Origin: Oscillospiraceae bacterium
GTDB lineage: Bacteria; Bacillota; Clostridia; Oscillospirales; Ruminococcaceae
Length of the DNA stretch: 18,209 nt
Assembly (NCBI GenBank): GCA_016296485.1
Contig: JAEDJF010000023.1
Span: 1-18,209 of the forward strand
Direction: 5' to 3'
The translations under genes were made by a program, and so were the position numbers. The notes under the pieces were generated by a model, which worked only from the letters and a program-made list of their open reading frames with translations, made no database searches and was not told the DNA's origin. The stretch's first letter is position 1, and every line of letters begins with the position of its first letter. This document shows, in pieces, positions 7,388 through 14,856 of this stretch.

Positions 7388-8616
7388 AGGGCGTTCTCTC
7401 CTTTCTCGATTTCGTCTTTCTCCTTTTTGCCTTTAATGACTTTATATGCGTCGGTCTCCTGCGGCATGTTCTTGCGTTTGAGGAGATGCTCAAAAATTTC
7501 TTTCGCGAATTTATAGATTACCGCAAAGACCGGAACGCCGATGAACATTCCGATGATTCCGAACATATCCCCGCCGATGATGATTGCCGCCATTACCCAG
7601 AGGGCGGGAAGCCCGGTGCTGTCGCCGAGAATCTTCGGACCGATGACGTTGCCGTCAAGCTGCTGGAGCGCGAACACGAAAATTGCGAACCAGAACGCCT
7701 GCCAGAAATCCACCATAAGGAGAATGAGCACGCAGGGGACGGCGCCGATGAACGGACCGAAGAACGGGATAATGTTCGTAACGCCGACGATGAAGCTGAT
7801 TAAAAGGGAATATTCAAAGCCGAAGATGCTCGTGCCGATGAAGCAAAGGATTCCCATAATCAGCGAGTCGAGAAGCTTTCCGTTGATGAAGCCGCTGAAA
7901 ATGCGGTGGCTCTCCCGGGCGACCCGGACGGCGCCGCCGGTGAATTTCTTGCCGAAAACCGCGTAAAGCGCCTTTTTAAGCTGGGCAATTAGGGTCTCCT
8001 TGCTGAACATAAAATAGACGGAAATGATTATCGCAAGGACGAAGTCCATCACGAAGCTGCCGATTTTGACGGAGATGTTGGCGATGTTCGCTATCTGGGG
8101 AAGAAGCTGGGAGCTGTACCTCTTGACGAGCTCCATTATTCCGTCGGCGGTTATTTTGAAGTTGAGAAGCGGGTCGATAGCCTCGGTCTCGAGCTCGTAT
8201 TTTTCCGCGATTTCGAGGACGAAGGTCTTGAGCTCCTCGTAATATCCGGGAATGTTCCCGACAAGGGTGTTGATGCTTTCGCTGACGTCCGGAATTATTA
8301 TCGCGAAGAAAAGGGCGAACACCGCCACCGCCGAAATCCAGGCGGCGACGATTGCGAGGACCCTTTTAAGGGCGGGAAGGGGGCGCTTTTTTTCGATGAA
8401 GGAAAAGCGCTTTTCAAAGAACATCATCGGTCCGTTGAGGATATATGCGATGATGAACGCGATGCTGAACGGGCGCAAAAGCGCCAGAGCGTAGTCGAAA
8501 GCGCCGGAAAGCTCCCGCCGGCTCGCGAGCAGGAAATAGATAAGCAAAATTCCGGCGCCGCTCACGATATAGGTGAGCGCCCGTTTTGTCATATTTTTCG
8601 TCCATTCGAGCTTCAT
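7384..8616 (-). CDS. AI-2E family transporter (YdiK/YtvI-like permease)
   Basis: A 410-residue membrane protein of the AI-2E transporter family (PF01594). It has paired N-terminal helices (YIVSGAGILLIYFLLAS and LLRPFSIAFIIAYILNGP), a soluble middle segment (about 115-190), and the conserved C-terminal half with GFINGKLLDSLIMGILCFIG, IPFFGPFIGAVP and QQLDGNVIGPKILGDSTGLP. It ends in a highly charged cytoplasmic tail. Family members have been linked to autoinducer-2 export, ion/proton exchange and unknown substrates, so I do not assign one. The ATG at 8614-8616 has purine-rich sites (AAAGGGA, and AGGAG further upstream). It is the first gene of a unit with deoB, which overlaps it by 4 bp. The 100-bp upstream spacer is AT-rich, with a TATGAT -10-like element but a poor -35. 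Confidence 0.9.
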   Translation of the reverse strand: MKLEWTKNMTKRALTYIVSGAGILLIYFLLASRRELSGAFDYALALLRPFSIAFIIAYILNGPMMFFEKRFSFIEKKRPLPALKRVLAIVAAWISAVAVFALFFAIIIPDVSESINTLVGNIPGYYEELKTFVLEIAEKYELETEAIDPLLNFKITADGIMELVKRYSSQLLPQIANIANISVKIGSFVMDFVLAIIISVYFMFSKETLIAQLKKALYAVFGKKFTGGAVRVARESHRIFSGFINGKLLDSLIMGILCFIGTSIFGFEYSLLISFIVGVTNIIPFFGPFIGAVPCVLILLMVDFWQAFWFAIFVFALQQLDGNVIGPKILGDSTGLPALWVMAAIIIGGDMFGIIGMFIGVPVFAVIYKFAKEIFEHLLKRKNMPQETDAYKVIKGKKEKDEIEKGENAL

Positions 8617-8721
8617 TTTTTCCCTTTGCTCCTTCCGTCCGCTTTTTTTCTAATATATCATATAATAGCTCAAAAATCCATTAAATATTTTTTAAAATTT
8701 CGCGCCCCGAAAGACAATATA

Positions 8722-8757
8722 TAACAAAAGGGCGCCCCTTCGGGGGACGGCCCTTTT
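8722..8757 (-). terminator. Terminator of greA
   Basis: GC-rich hairpin (AAAGGGC...GCCCTTT with an inner CCCC-CGAA-GGGG), followed on the minus strand by TTTTGTTATAT, beginning three bases past the greA stop. Confidence 0.82.
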
Positions 8758-8759
8758 TG

Positions 8760-9263
8760 TCAGTAGCTTGCCAGCGGCGCTTCGTCGTCGTCCTCCATTT
8801 TTTCAATGGTGCGGATTACTACGTCGTAGCTGTAATTTTCGTTCACGGCGACGGTACAGCGCTCGCCCACGCGCTTTCCGAGAACGGCCTTGCCGAAGGG
8901 GGACTCTTTGCTGACGAAGCCCTTTGAAACGTCGTAGCGCACGTCGGTCACGATTCGGTAGGTTTCCTCCGCGTCGTCCTCGGGAATATAGACCGTTACG
9001 CGGTCGTAAAGCCCGACGACGCCCTCCTCGGAGCGGTCCTCGATGATGACGGCGGTTTTTATCATCGCCTGGAGGTAGCGGATGCGGCTGTCGTTGCGGT
9101 TTTTGGCGCGCTTCGCTTCCTTGTATTCAAAGTTTTCCGAAAGATCGCCGTAGCCCCGGGCGACCTTTACGTCCTCAATAAGCTGGGGACGAAGCTCAAG
9201 GATGCGGTGGTCAAGCTCCGCTTTCATTTTTTCAATATCCTTTTTCGTAAGTTCGTCGTGCAT
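8760..9263 (-). CDS. greA: Transcription elongation factor GreA
   Basis: GreA enters the RNA polymerase secondary channel and stimulates cleavage of backtracked RNA. The 167-residue protein has the N-terminal coiled coil with the invariant tip G39-D40-L41-S42-E43-N44 (GDLSENFEYKEAK), the acidic pair that holds the catalytic magnesium. It also has the C-terminal FKBP-like domain with the typical SKESPFGKAVLGKRVGE segment. It is slightly longer than E. coli GreA (158), with an acidic C-terminal tail (KMEDDDEAPLASY). The ATG at 9261-9263 follows a GGAGG. It stands alone with its own -10 element and terminator, divergent from degV. A GreA-type paralogue of slightly different role cannot be excluded. 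Confidence 0.92.
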   Translation of the reverse strand: MHDELTKKDIEKMKAELDHRILELRPQLIEDVKVARGYGDLSENFEYKEAKRAKNRNDSRIRYLQAMIKTAVIIEDRSEEGVVGLYDRVTVYIPEDDAEETYRIVTDVRYDVSKGFVSKESPFGKAVLGKRVGERCTVAVNENYSYDVVIRTIEKMEDDDEAPLASY

Positions 9264-9298
9264 GGCGCTTCCTCCAAAAAAATTATTTGCCGATTGAT

Positions 9299-9304
9299 AT
9301 TATA
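9299..9304 (-). promoter_or_regulatory. -10 element of the greA promoter
   Basis: A perfect TATAAT on the minus strand, 35 bp before the greA start. The -35 region at 17 bp (TGGCGT) is poor. Confidence 0.5.
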
Positions 9305-9387
9305 ACTCAAAAAAAGGATTTACGCCACCGAAAATCAGGCGCCGGGGTAAAAATTTTCCGGCATTTTTGAAATAATATGTCGCCGAT

Positions 9388-9421
9388 AAGCCATAATAAT
9401 TTACAAAATGGGCTTTTTTTT
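9388..9421 (+). terminator. Terminator-like hairpin upstream of degV
   Basis: AAGCC-AT and AT-G-GGCTT pair with one bulge around an AT-rich loop and are followed by eight T. No gene precedes it on the plus strand, so it is either a leader attenuator from an unseen upstream promoter, an insulator between divergent genes, or chance. Confidence 0.35.
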
Positions 9422-9436
9422 ATGAAAAAAAGAATG

Positions 9437-9442
9437 TATAAT
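9437..9442 (+). promoter_or_regulatory. -10 element of the degV-sdaA promoter
   Basis: A perfect TATAAT 50 bp before the degV start; the -35 position is only a T-run, so promoter strength is uncertain. Confidence 0.45.
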
Positions 9443-9491
9443 ATAAAAAATAAGACGATGAAATTTTGCTTTTGAATGGAGGTTTCCGAAT

Positions 9492-10346
9492 TTGAGACCC
9501 GTAAAAATATTTGCAGACAGCACCTGTGACCTTTCCCCCGAGCTCGTCAAGAAATACGGCATTACAATAATTCCGCTCTACGTCAGCCTTGGGGACAAAG
9601 CCTATCTGGACGGATTGGAAATCCGCCCCGCCGACATTTTCAAGTATTACGACGAAACGAAAAAGCTTCCGAAAACCTCGGCAGTGCCGGTGGATTCCTA
9701 TGAAAAAGCCTTTAAGTCCGCGGTTGACGCCGGCTTTGACGTAGTTCATTTCACCATAAGCTCCGACTTTTCCGCCTGCTACCAGAACGCCTGTCTCGCC
9801 GCAGAAGAGGTGGGAAACGTCTGGCCCGTGGACTCCCGGAACCTTTCCACCGGTATCGGTCTTCTCGTGCTCATGGCGGCGGAGCTCGCCGCCAAAGGCG
9901 AATCGGCGGAAAAAATCGCCGAGCAAGTGAAAGAGACCGCCGGACGGGTTGACGCGAGCTTCGTTATAGACAATCTCGAATTTCTCCATAAAGGCGGAAG
10001 ATGCAGCGGCGTCGCCGCCCTCGGCGCCAACGTCCTTAAACTTAAACCCTGTATCGAAGTGACGGGCGGCAAAATGGTCGTCGGCAAAAAGTACCGTGGC
10101 AGCTTTGAAAAGGTCGTCAAGGAGTACGTCAGAGAGAGACTCGAGGGCAACGACGACGTTGAGCTCGACCGGATTTTCGTAACCTCCACCGGAGTTGACC
10201 CGAAGTTCCAGAAAGAGGTGGCAAAAGAGGTAAAATCCTGCCTTCCTTTCAAAGAAATTCTCATCACCGAGGCGGGCTGCACCGTCACCGGGCACTGCGG
10301 AGCCGGAACCCTCGGCGTGCTTTATATCCGGAAACACAACAAATAA
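9492..10346 (+). CDS. DegV family fatty-acid-binding protein
   Basis: A 284-residue cytoplasmic protein of the DegV (FakB-like) family, which binds a fatty acid in a cleft between two domains. In Firmicutes such proteins can present fatty acids to the FakA kinase for phospholipid synthesis. Recognisable segments are ADSTCDL (8-14), KTSAVPVDSY (61-70), the DSRNLSTGIGLLV segment (114-126) and the signature NLEFLHKGGRCSG (161-173) followed by LKPCIEV. The ligand cannot be told from sequence, and no FakA is nearby. The start is TTG at 9492-9494, nine bases after GGAGG; the ATG at 9476 is out of frame. It is 9 bp upstream of the L-serine dehydratase gene and probably cotranscribed with it. Confidence 0.9.
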   Translation: MRPVKIFADSTCDLSPELVKKYGITIIPLYVSLGDKAYLDGLEIRPADIFKYYDETKKLPKTSAVPVDSYEKAFKSAVDAGFDVVHFTISSDFSACYQNACLAAEEVGNVWPVDSRNLSTGIGLLVLMAAELAAKGESAEKIAEQVKETAGRVDASFVIDNLEFLHKGGRCSGVAALGANVLKLKPCIEVTGGKMVVGKKYRGSFEKVVKEYVRERLEGNDDVELDRIFVTSTGVDPKFQKEVAKEVKSCLPFKEILITEAGCTVTGHCGAGTLGVLYIRKHNK

Positions 10347-10355
10347 GAGGTTCAA

Positions 10356-11558
10356 ATGAAAAGTCTTAAAAAGCTTTACAGGATAGGGAAAGGTCCCTCC
10401 AGCTCCCACACCATGGGACCCGAGAGGGCGGCGAACATTTTTAAAGAGAAACACCCGGACGCCGACGGCTTTAAGGTCACCCTCTACGGCTCCCTTGCGA
10501 AAACCGGAAAGGGACATATGACTGACGCGGTTCTTCGCCAGAGCTTTTCGCCAATTCCCTCTGAAATTATTTTTGACACGGAGTTTGACGAGGGGCTTGC
10601 CCACCCGAACGCCATGGATATGCAGGCGTTCAAGGGCGGCGAGGAACTCGAAAAGGTGCGGGTTTACAGCATCGGCGGGGCGGCTATACGCTTCGAGGGC
10701 TCCGAGCACGCCCCCGCGCCGGAGGTCTATAAAGAGAACAGCTTCGCGGAAATCGCCGCCTACTGCCGGGAGCACGATATGAGAATCTGGCAGTACGTGG
10801 AGAGAATGGAAGGACCGCAAATCTGGCTCTATCTTGACGAAGTCTGGCAGACTATGAAGCGCTCCATAAGGGAGGGGCTCGCCGCCGAGGGCGTCCTTGC
10901 GGGCGGTCTCGGGGTCCAGCGCAAGGCGGCGTACCTATATAACCAGTACCATATGGACGAGAGCGCCGAGACGAGGGAAAACCGAATCGTCTGCGCCTAC
11001 GCCTTCGCCGTCAGCGAGCAGAACGCCAGCACCGGAACCGTCGTCACAGCGCCCACCTGCGGCGCCGCCGGCGTCGTTCCTGCGGTGCTCTACTATTTCC
11101 AGAAGAAGCGCAACCTTTCCGACTCGGAAATTCTCCACGGGCTTGCCACTGCGGGAATTATCGGAAACATCATAAAAACCAACGCCTCCATTTCCGGCGC
11201 CGAGTGCGGGTGCCAGGCGGAGGTGGGAAGCGCCTGCTGTATGGCTTCGGCGGCCCTCGCCGAAATCTGCGGAATGAGCCTTGACCAGATTGAGTACGCG
11301 GCGGAGGTTTCGATGGAGCATATGCTCGGTCTTACCTGCGACCCCATCGACGGGCTGGTGCAGATCCCCTGTATCGAGCGAAACGCCGTCGCCGCAATGA
11401 GGTCCATAAACGCCCTTTCTCTCGCGAATTTCCTTACGCACACGAGGAAAATCTCCTTCGATATGGTCGTAAAGACCATGTACGAAACGGGAAAGGATAT
11501 GCACTGCCACTACCGGGAGACCTCCGAGGGCGGGCTCGCGAAAACCTATTCAAAATGA
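10356..11558 (+). CDS. sdaA: L-serine ammonia-lyase, single-chain iron-sulfur type
   Basis: L-serine dehydratase deaminates L-serine to pyruvate and ammonia with an oxygen-sensitive [4Fe-4S] cluster. The 400-residue chain joins the beta domain (N-terminal GPSSSHTMGP, 13-22) to the alpha domain (TAPTCGAAGVVP from 231, SGAECGCQAEVGSACC from 280). Cys286, Cys328 (LTCDPIDG) and Cys339 (IPCIERN) have the 42- and 11-residue spacing of the three cluster cysteines I recall from the Legionella enzyme. The C-terminus ends GGLAKTYSK and lacks the near-terminal Cys that serves as tail ligand in that enzyme; Cys384 is the nearest. It is shorter than E. coli SdaA (454). An ATG with a purine-rich AAGAGG site sets the start. 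It is the second gene after degV and is closed by a strong terminator. Confidence 0.93.
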   Translation: MKSLKKLYRIGKGPSSSHTMGPERAANIFKEKHPDADGFKVTLYGSLAKTGKGHMTDAVLRQSFSPIPSEIIFDTEFDEGLAHPNAMDMQAFKGGEELEKVRVYSIGGAAIRFEGSEHAPAPEVYKENSFAEIAAYCREHDMRIWQYVERMEGPQIWLYLDEVWQTMKRSIREGLAAEGVLAGGLGVQRKAAYLYNQYHMDESAETRENRIVCAYAFAVSEQNASTGTVVTAPTCGAAGVVPAVLYYFQKKRNLSDSEILHGLATAGIIGNIIKTNASISGAECGCQAEVGSACCMASAALAEICGMSLDQIEYAAEVSMEHMLGLTCDPIDGLVQIPCIERNAVAAMRSINALSLANFLTHTRKISFDMVVKTMYETGKDMHCHYRETSEGGLAKTYSK

Positions 11559-11564
11559 AAATAA

Positions 11565-11596
11565 AAAAAGAAAAGCGCCGCAGAGCGGCGCTTTTT
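11565..11596. terminator. Bidirectional terminator between sdaA and the XRE regulator
   Basis: Hairpin AAAGCGCCGC-AGA-GCGGCGCTTT with a T run on the plus side and an A run (AAAAAAAG) on the left, so it can stop transcripts from both convergent genes. Confidence 0.88.
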
Positions 11597-11602
11597 TACT
11601 TG

Positions 11603-12544
11603 TTAAACAATTGCCATCAGTACCAAAGCGGCAAGCGCCAGCAGGTTGAGCACAATGAACGCCTTTCCGAAGAGAAGCGTTTTTTCTTCGGCGTTTTTCA
11701 GCCTGCGCGACTCGGAAATATATGCCCCGAGGGTGAAAATAATCGAAAGAAACATCATTCCCATTGCGGGAAAAACTTCCGCGCTGTTGTTTTCCATTCC
11801 CCGAAGCTCAAAAACAGCGATAAAGGAGGCGGCGGAGAAAGTAATCATTCCCACAAGTACTGCGGCGGCGGGGAACGCCCTCTTTGATTTTGCGGCGTCC
11901 TCCGGGTTTTTGAAGAGCCTGTCGGAGTACCTGTATCCCATAAGCAGTATTCCGGCGATGTAGGAAAAAACGTATGAGAAAAGCTGAACCGGAAGAAGGA
12001 AAGTTTCGTTTCCAAGTATTATTAGAATGAGCACCATAAGAGCGGCGCTGAAAATTGTTATTATGCCTATGAAGTAGCTCAGCCCCGCGAGGTAGCGTTT
12101 CACTTCGGGGACGTTATACTCCACCGAAGAGTCAAAGCCGGCAAGCATTGAAAAATCCCCGGTTTTGATTGCGGCGCCAAAAAAGAGCTGCACGAAAAGC
12201 GACATCGGGAAACAGACGACGAAAAGGCATATCAAAGCGCCGGCTTCAAGGCTGCCCGAGGCTATGGTGTATATTAAATAAAAAACGAAAATCAGCGGCG
12301 GCGCCGCCGCAACAAAGGGATTTATTTTCGGGAGCGGTTTTATCGAGGGCTCTTCCCGGCAAAGCTCGTCCACCGAAACGCCGAAGATTTCCGCAAGGCG
12401 GAGAAGGTTTTCCGTGTCGGGATTTGCTTTCCCGCTCTCCCATTTTGTCACCGCCTGGCGGGAAACGCCGACCAGCTCCGCGAGCTTTTCCTGGGATATT
12501 CCGCTTTGTTTTCTAATTTCGGAAATACGTTTTGCGATGCTCAT
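11603..12544 (-). CDS. XRE-family transcriptional regulator with C-terminal membrane domain
   Basis: A 313-residue protein with an N-terminal helix-turn-helix of the XRE/Cro-C1 type (residues about 5-60, ISQEKLAELVGVSRQAVTKWESG), then a linker (CREEPSIKPLPKIN) and about six hydrophobic segments to the C-terminus. DNA binding by a membrane-anchored regulator is the expected mode; the signal is unknown. The reading frame is open 18 codons upstream, but the ATG at 12542-12544 has the AAAGGAGAGG site, so I start there. It is a single gene, convergent with sdaA. The promoter spacer contains a GTTGC palindrome that could be its own operator. The membrane part does not match a family I can name with confidence. 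Confidence 0.88.
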   Translation of the reverse strand: MSIAKRISEIRKQSGISQEKLAELVGVSRQAVTKWESGKANPDTENLLRLAEIFGVSVDELCREEPSIKPLPKINPFVAAAPPLIFVFYLIYTIASGSLEAGALICLFVVCFPMSLFVQLFFGAAIKTGDFSMLAGFDSSVEYNVPEVKRYLAGLSYFIGIITIFSAALMVLILIILGNETFLLPVQLFSYVFSYIAGILLMGYRYSDRLFKNPEDAAKSKRAFPAAAVLVGMITFSAASFIAVFELRGMENNSAEVFPAMGMMFLSIIFTLGAYISESRRLKNAEEKTLLFGKAFIVLNLLALAALVLMAIV

Positions 12545-12603
12545 AAGCGTCCTCTCCTTTCCGATTTTGAGTTTAATATATTTCATTAAAAAACACAAGC
12601 AAC

Positions 12604-12632
12604 TTTATACGCAACTTTTGGTTGCGGGGCAA
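12604..12632 (-). promoter_or_regulatory. Promoter of the XRE regulator with a palindrome in the spacer
   Basis: On the minus strand: -35 TTGCCC (12627-12632), a 17-bp spacer, -10 TATAAA (12604-12609). The spacer holds the inverted repeat GCAAC-N5-GTTGC (12611-12625). GCAACTTT also occurs as a direct repeat at 12599-12606 and 12611-12618, overlapping the -10. This is a good candidate operator for autoregulation. A second promoter-like pair (TTGCTT, 16 bp, TATATT) lies just downstream. Confidence 0.6.
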
Positions 12633-12735
12633 AATTTCTGCGGCTCAAAGCGGAAATTGACGAATTTTTGAATATTGCCTTCGGCACATATTGAGCGAAA
12701 AACGGCGGAACAATAAAAGCGGGAGGTGATTTTTT

Positions 12736-12993
12736 ATGAAAAAAGGAATGAAAAAAGTCGATTGGCGGGAAAGCGAAGCGAGAAGCGCCGTTCCGAAGGT
12801 CTATAAGCGCGGCGAGCGGGAGCTCGAAGCCGAGAGCATTATCGGAAAAACGGCGCCGCCCCAAAAGGTTTACCGCTCGAAGGACGCGGAGGAGGGCGAG
12901 CGGATAGGTCCCGTCTGGCAGCCGGACGACATCGGAACGGACAATTTTAAAAACAGCTCGAGCACCGCTTATCTTCGGAATATGGATTACTGA
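12736..12993 (+). CDS. Small charged hypothetical protein, 85 residues
   Basis: I do not recognise this protein. It is hydrophilic and highly charged, with no signal peptide, membrane segment or cysteine, and looks largely disordered. Two similar segments are visible: PKVYKRGERELE (about 20-31) and QKVYRSKDAEEGER (about 43-56). The C-terminus is Ser/Asn/Tyr-rich. Evidence that it is a real gene: a strong GGGAGGTGA ribosome site at good spacing to an ATG, an ORF filling the space, and a perfect intrinsic terminator starting 10 bp after the stop. It is divergent from the XRE regulator and upstream of, but separately terminated from, the Crp/ABC operon. No clear promoter was found. Confidence 0.68.
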   Translation: MKKGMKKVDWRESEARSAVPKVYKRGERELEAESIIGKTAPPQKVYRSKDAEEGERIGPVWQPDDIGTDNFKNSSSTAYLRNMDY

Positions 12994-13003
12994 GAAGCAA
13001 AAG

Positions 13004-13032
13004 AAAGCGCCGCCGGAGCGGCGCTTTTTTTT
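13004..13032 (+). terminator. Terminator of the small charged protein gene
   Basis: Hairpin GCGCCGC-CGGA-GCGGCGC (13007-13024) followed by eight T. Only 20 bp separate the T-run from the -35 of the next promoter. Confidence 0.9.
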
Positions 13033-13052
13033 GCGGGAAAGAAAAAACACTG

Positions 13053-13081
13053 TTGACAAAATCCCTTTAATATTGTATCAT
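13053..13081 (+). promoter_or_regulatory. Sigma-A-type promoter of the Crp/ABC transporter operon
   Basis: Consensus -35 TTGACA (13053-13058), a 17-bp spacer, and -10 TATCAT (13076-13081), 25 bp before the regulator's start. A loose inverted symmetry (TTGACAAAAT against ATTGTATCA) overlaps both boxes. Confidence 0.85.
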
Positions 13082-13106
13082 CTGAAACAGAAACGGAGGG
13101 ATTTTC

Positions 13107-13769
13107 GTGACAGCAAAGGACAGAGAGATTCTTTTGTCGAACTCGCTTTTCTCTTCCCTTGGGAAAGAGATCTGCGAAAGCTGGGTTCGGGGAAAAAGGG
13201 CGCTTATCCTCTCCGCAAAGAAGGGCGAGACCCTGATGGCGGCGGAGAGCTTCGAGCGCTCCCTGGTGCTGATTTTAAAGGGCTCCGCAAGGGTTTCGAA
13301 AATCGGGGCGGACGGGAAGCGGACGGTCATAAACGTCCTTTCCGCCGGGGACGTTTTCGGAATGGCGACGCTTTTTTACGAGAGCGGGTACCCCTCGGAA
13401 ATAACGGCGGAAAGCCCCTGCCGGACGGCGGTTTTCCCGAAGGAGCTCGTTGAGGAAGCCTTCGCTTCCTCCCCGGAGTTTGCCAAAGCCTACGTCACCC
13501 TCCTCTCCCAAAAAATACATTTTCTGAACCGAAAGCTCGAGATTTTCGCCGAGGGCGAGGCGGAGGAAAAGCTCTTTCGCTTCCTTTCCGCCGCAGCGAA
13601 GGGAAGGACGGAGTTTGAGCTATCTTTTTCCGTCTCCCGCCTTGCGGAGAGCCTTGGGGTGGGGCGGGCGTCCGTCTATCGGGCGTTCGACGCACTTTCG
13701 GAAAAGGGCGTTCTCAAAAAAGAGGGCAAAAAAATCGTTATCTTTAAGCCCGAGGGGCTTTTAAAATAA
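13107..13769 (+). CDS. Crp/Fnr-family transcriptional regulator
   Basis: A 220-residue regulator with an N-terminal cyclic-nucleotide-binding-like beta barrel (about 30-115; LILKGSARVSKIGADGKR and SAGDVFGMATLF), a long dimer helix (about 116-150) and a C-terminal winged helix (helix-turn-helix 176-196, VSRLAESLGVGRASVYRAFD). It has only two cysteines (Cys23 and Cys105) and no Fnr-type N-terminal cysteine cluster, so it is not a [4Fe-4S] oxygen sensor; the effector is unknown. The recognition helix reads GRASVYRAF, where many members have RETVSR. The start is GTG at 13107-13109, after CGGAGGG. The substrate-binding gene starts 19 bp downstream with no terminator, so regulator and transporter form one operon, and the regulator probably controls it in response to the imported compound. 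Confidence 0.9.
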   Translation: MTAKDREILLSNSLFSSLGKEICESWVRGKRALILSAKKGETLMAAESFERSLVLILKGSARVSKIGADGKRTVINVLSAGDVFGMATLFYESGYPSEITAESPCRTAVFPKELVEEAFASSPEFAKAYVTLLSQKIHFLNRKLEIFAEGEAEEKLFRFLSAAAKGRTEFELSFSVSRLAESLGVGRASVYRAFDALSEKGVLKKEGKKIVIFKPEGLLK

Positions 13770-13788
13770 TTTTTGGAGGATTTTTTCG

Positions 13789-14823
13789 ATGAAAAAAGTA
13801 ATCGCGATTTTGCTTGCGCTGGCGCTGCTTTTGAGCTTTTCCGCCTGCGCGAAAAACGAGGAAGAAAAAGAGCCCGATTTGAGCTCCGAGAGCCAGAGCG
13901 AAAATTCCGAATCCCTTTCGGACACTTCCGACGAGCCGGAATTTAACGGCGCCGAAGTAAAAATCGGCGTCCTTAAAGGACCGACGGGAATGGGCGCCGC
14001 ATGGCTTATGGACCAGAACGACGGCGGGCTCACCCTCAACAGCTACGATTTCACCATCGCCGGTGCTCCCGACGAGCTCACCGGGCGGCTCATACAGGGC
14101 GACCTCAATATCGCCGCCCTTCCCACCAACGCCATTTCCACCCTCTATAACAAGACCGAGGGCGAAATTGTGACCCTCGGCGTAAACGCTCTCGGCGTTC
14201 TCTACGTACTTGAGCGGGGCGACAGCATCGAAACCGTCGCCGACCTTGAGGGCAAGACCGTTCTTGCCTCCGGACAGGGGAGCACCGCCGAGTACGTGCT
14301 CAACTATATCCTCGACAAAAACGGTGTGAGCACCGAGATTTACTGGGCAAGCGAGCACTCCGAAGCGGCGACCCTCGCCCTTTCCGGCGACTACGACGTG
14401 GTTATGCTTCCGGAGCCCTTCGTGACCAACGTCACCAAAAAGGACGGGGATTTCAGGGTCGCCCTTAACCTCAGCGAGGAATGGGAAAACCTCGGCGGCG
14501 GCGTCCTCACCATGGGCGGAATCGCCGTAAGAAAGGACTTCCTTGACGAGAATCCCGAAGCGGTGGCGGAGTTCGTAAAGGACTACGCCGAAAGCGTTAA
14601 ATTCACCAACGAGAACCCCGCCGAAGCGGCGGCGCTCATTGAGAAATACGAAATCGCCCCCGCCGCCGTGGCGGAAGCGGCGATTCCGCGCTGCAACATA
14701 GTCTGGCTCCACGGAGAGGACTACGCCGAAACGCTCAAAAACTTCCTCGAAATTGTTTACGAAGCGAACGCCGCCGGCGTCGGCGGAAAGCTTCCCGGGG
14801 ACGATTTTTACGCCAATTACTGA
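13789..14823 (+). CDS. ABC transporter substrate-binding lipoprotein (NMT1/SsuA-like)
   Basis: A 344-residue extracytoplasmic binding protein. The signal peptide MKKVIAILLALALLLSFSAC has a lipobox ending at Cys20, followed by a Glu/Ser-rich linker to about residue 55. The mature domain has features of the NMT1/THI5-like and SsuA/TauA group: VKIGVLKGPTGMGAAWL, GDLNIAALPTNAISTLYN, VADLEGKTVLASGQGST, GDYDVVMLPEPFVTN, and FLDENPEAVAEFVKDYAES. Such proteins bind sulfonates, taurine, nitrate/bicarbonate, or pyrimidine/riboflavin precursors; I cannot choose among these, and no thiamine riboswitch is seen. The ATG is preceded by TTGGAGGA. It is followed after 33 bp by its permease. Confidence 0.9.
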   Translation: MKKVIAILLALALLLSFSACAKNEEEKEPDLSSESQSENSESLSDTSDEPEFNGAEVKIGVLKGPTGMGAAWLMDQNDGGLTLNSYDFTIAGAPDELTGRLIQGDLNIAALPTNAISTLYNKTEGEIVTLGVNALGVLYVLERGDSIETVADLEGKTVLASGQGSTAEYVLNYILDKNGVSTEIYWASEHSEAATLALSGDYDVVMLPEPFVTNVTKKDGDFRVALNLSEEWENLGGGVLTMGGIAVRKDFLDENPEAVAEFVKDYAESVKFTNENPAEAAALIEKYEIAPAAVAEAAIPRCNIVWLHGEDYAETLKNFLEIVYEANAAGVGGKLPGDDFYANY

Positions 14824-14856
14824 TTGATTTGAATTTCTCGGAAAGGGGGCGGGGAA

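Noticed and set aside
9420..10820. 466-codon minus-strand ORF antisense to degV and sdaA
   Set aside because: The plus-strand genes in the same place have full family motifs and ribosome sites; the antisense product has no recognisable domain. It is a shadow of GC-biased codon use.
12586..13059. 157-codon minus-strand ORF covering the small charged gene
   Set aside because: No ribosome site fits, it crosses the plus-strand terminator and overlaps the XRE promoter; the plus-strand ORF has better signals.
13744..14712. 322-codon minus-strand ORF antisense to the substrate-binding lipoprotein
   Set aside because: The plus-strand protein has a signal peptide, lipobox and family motifs; the antisense frame is a composition artefact.
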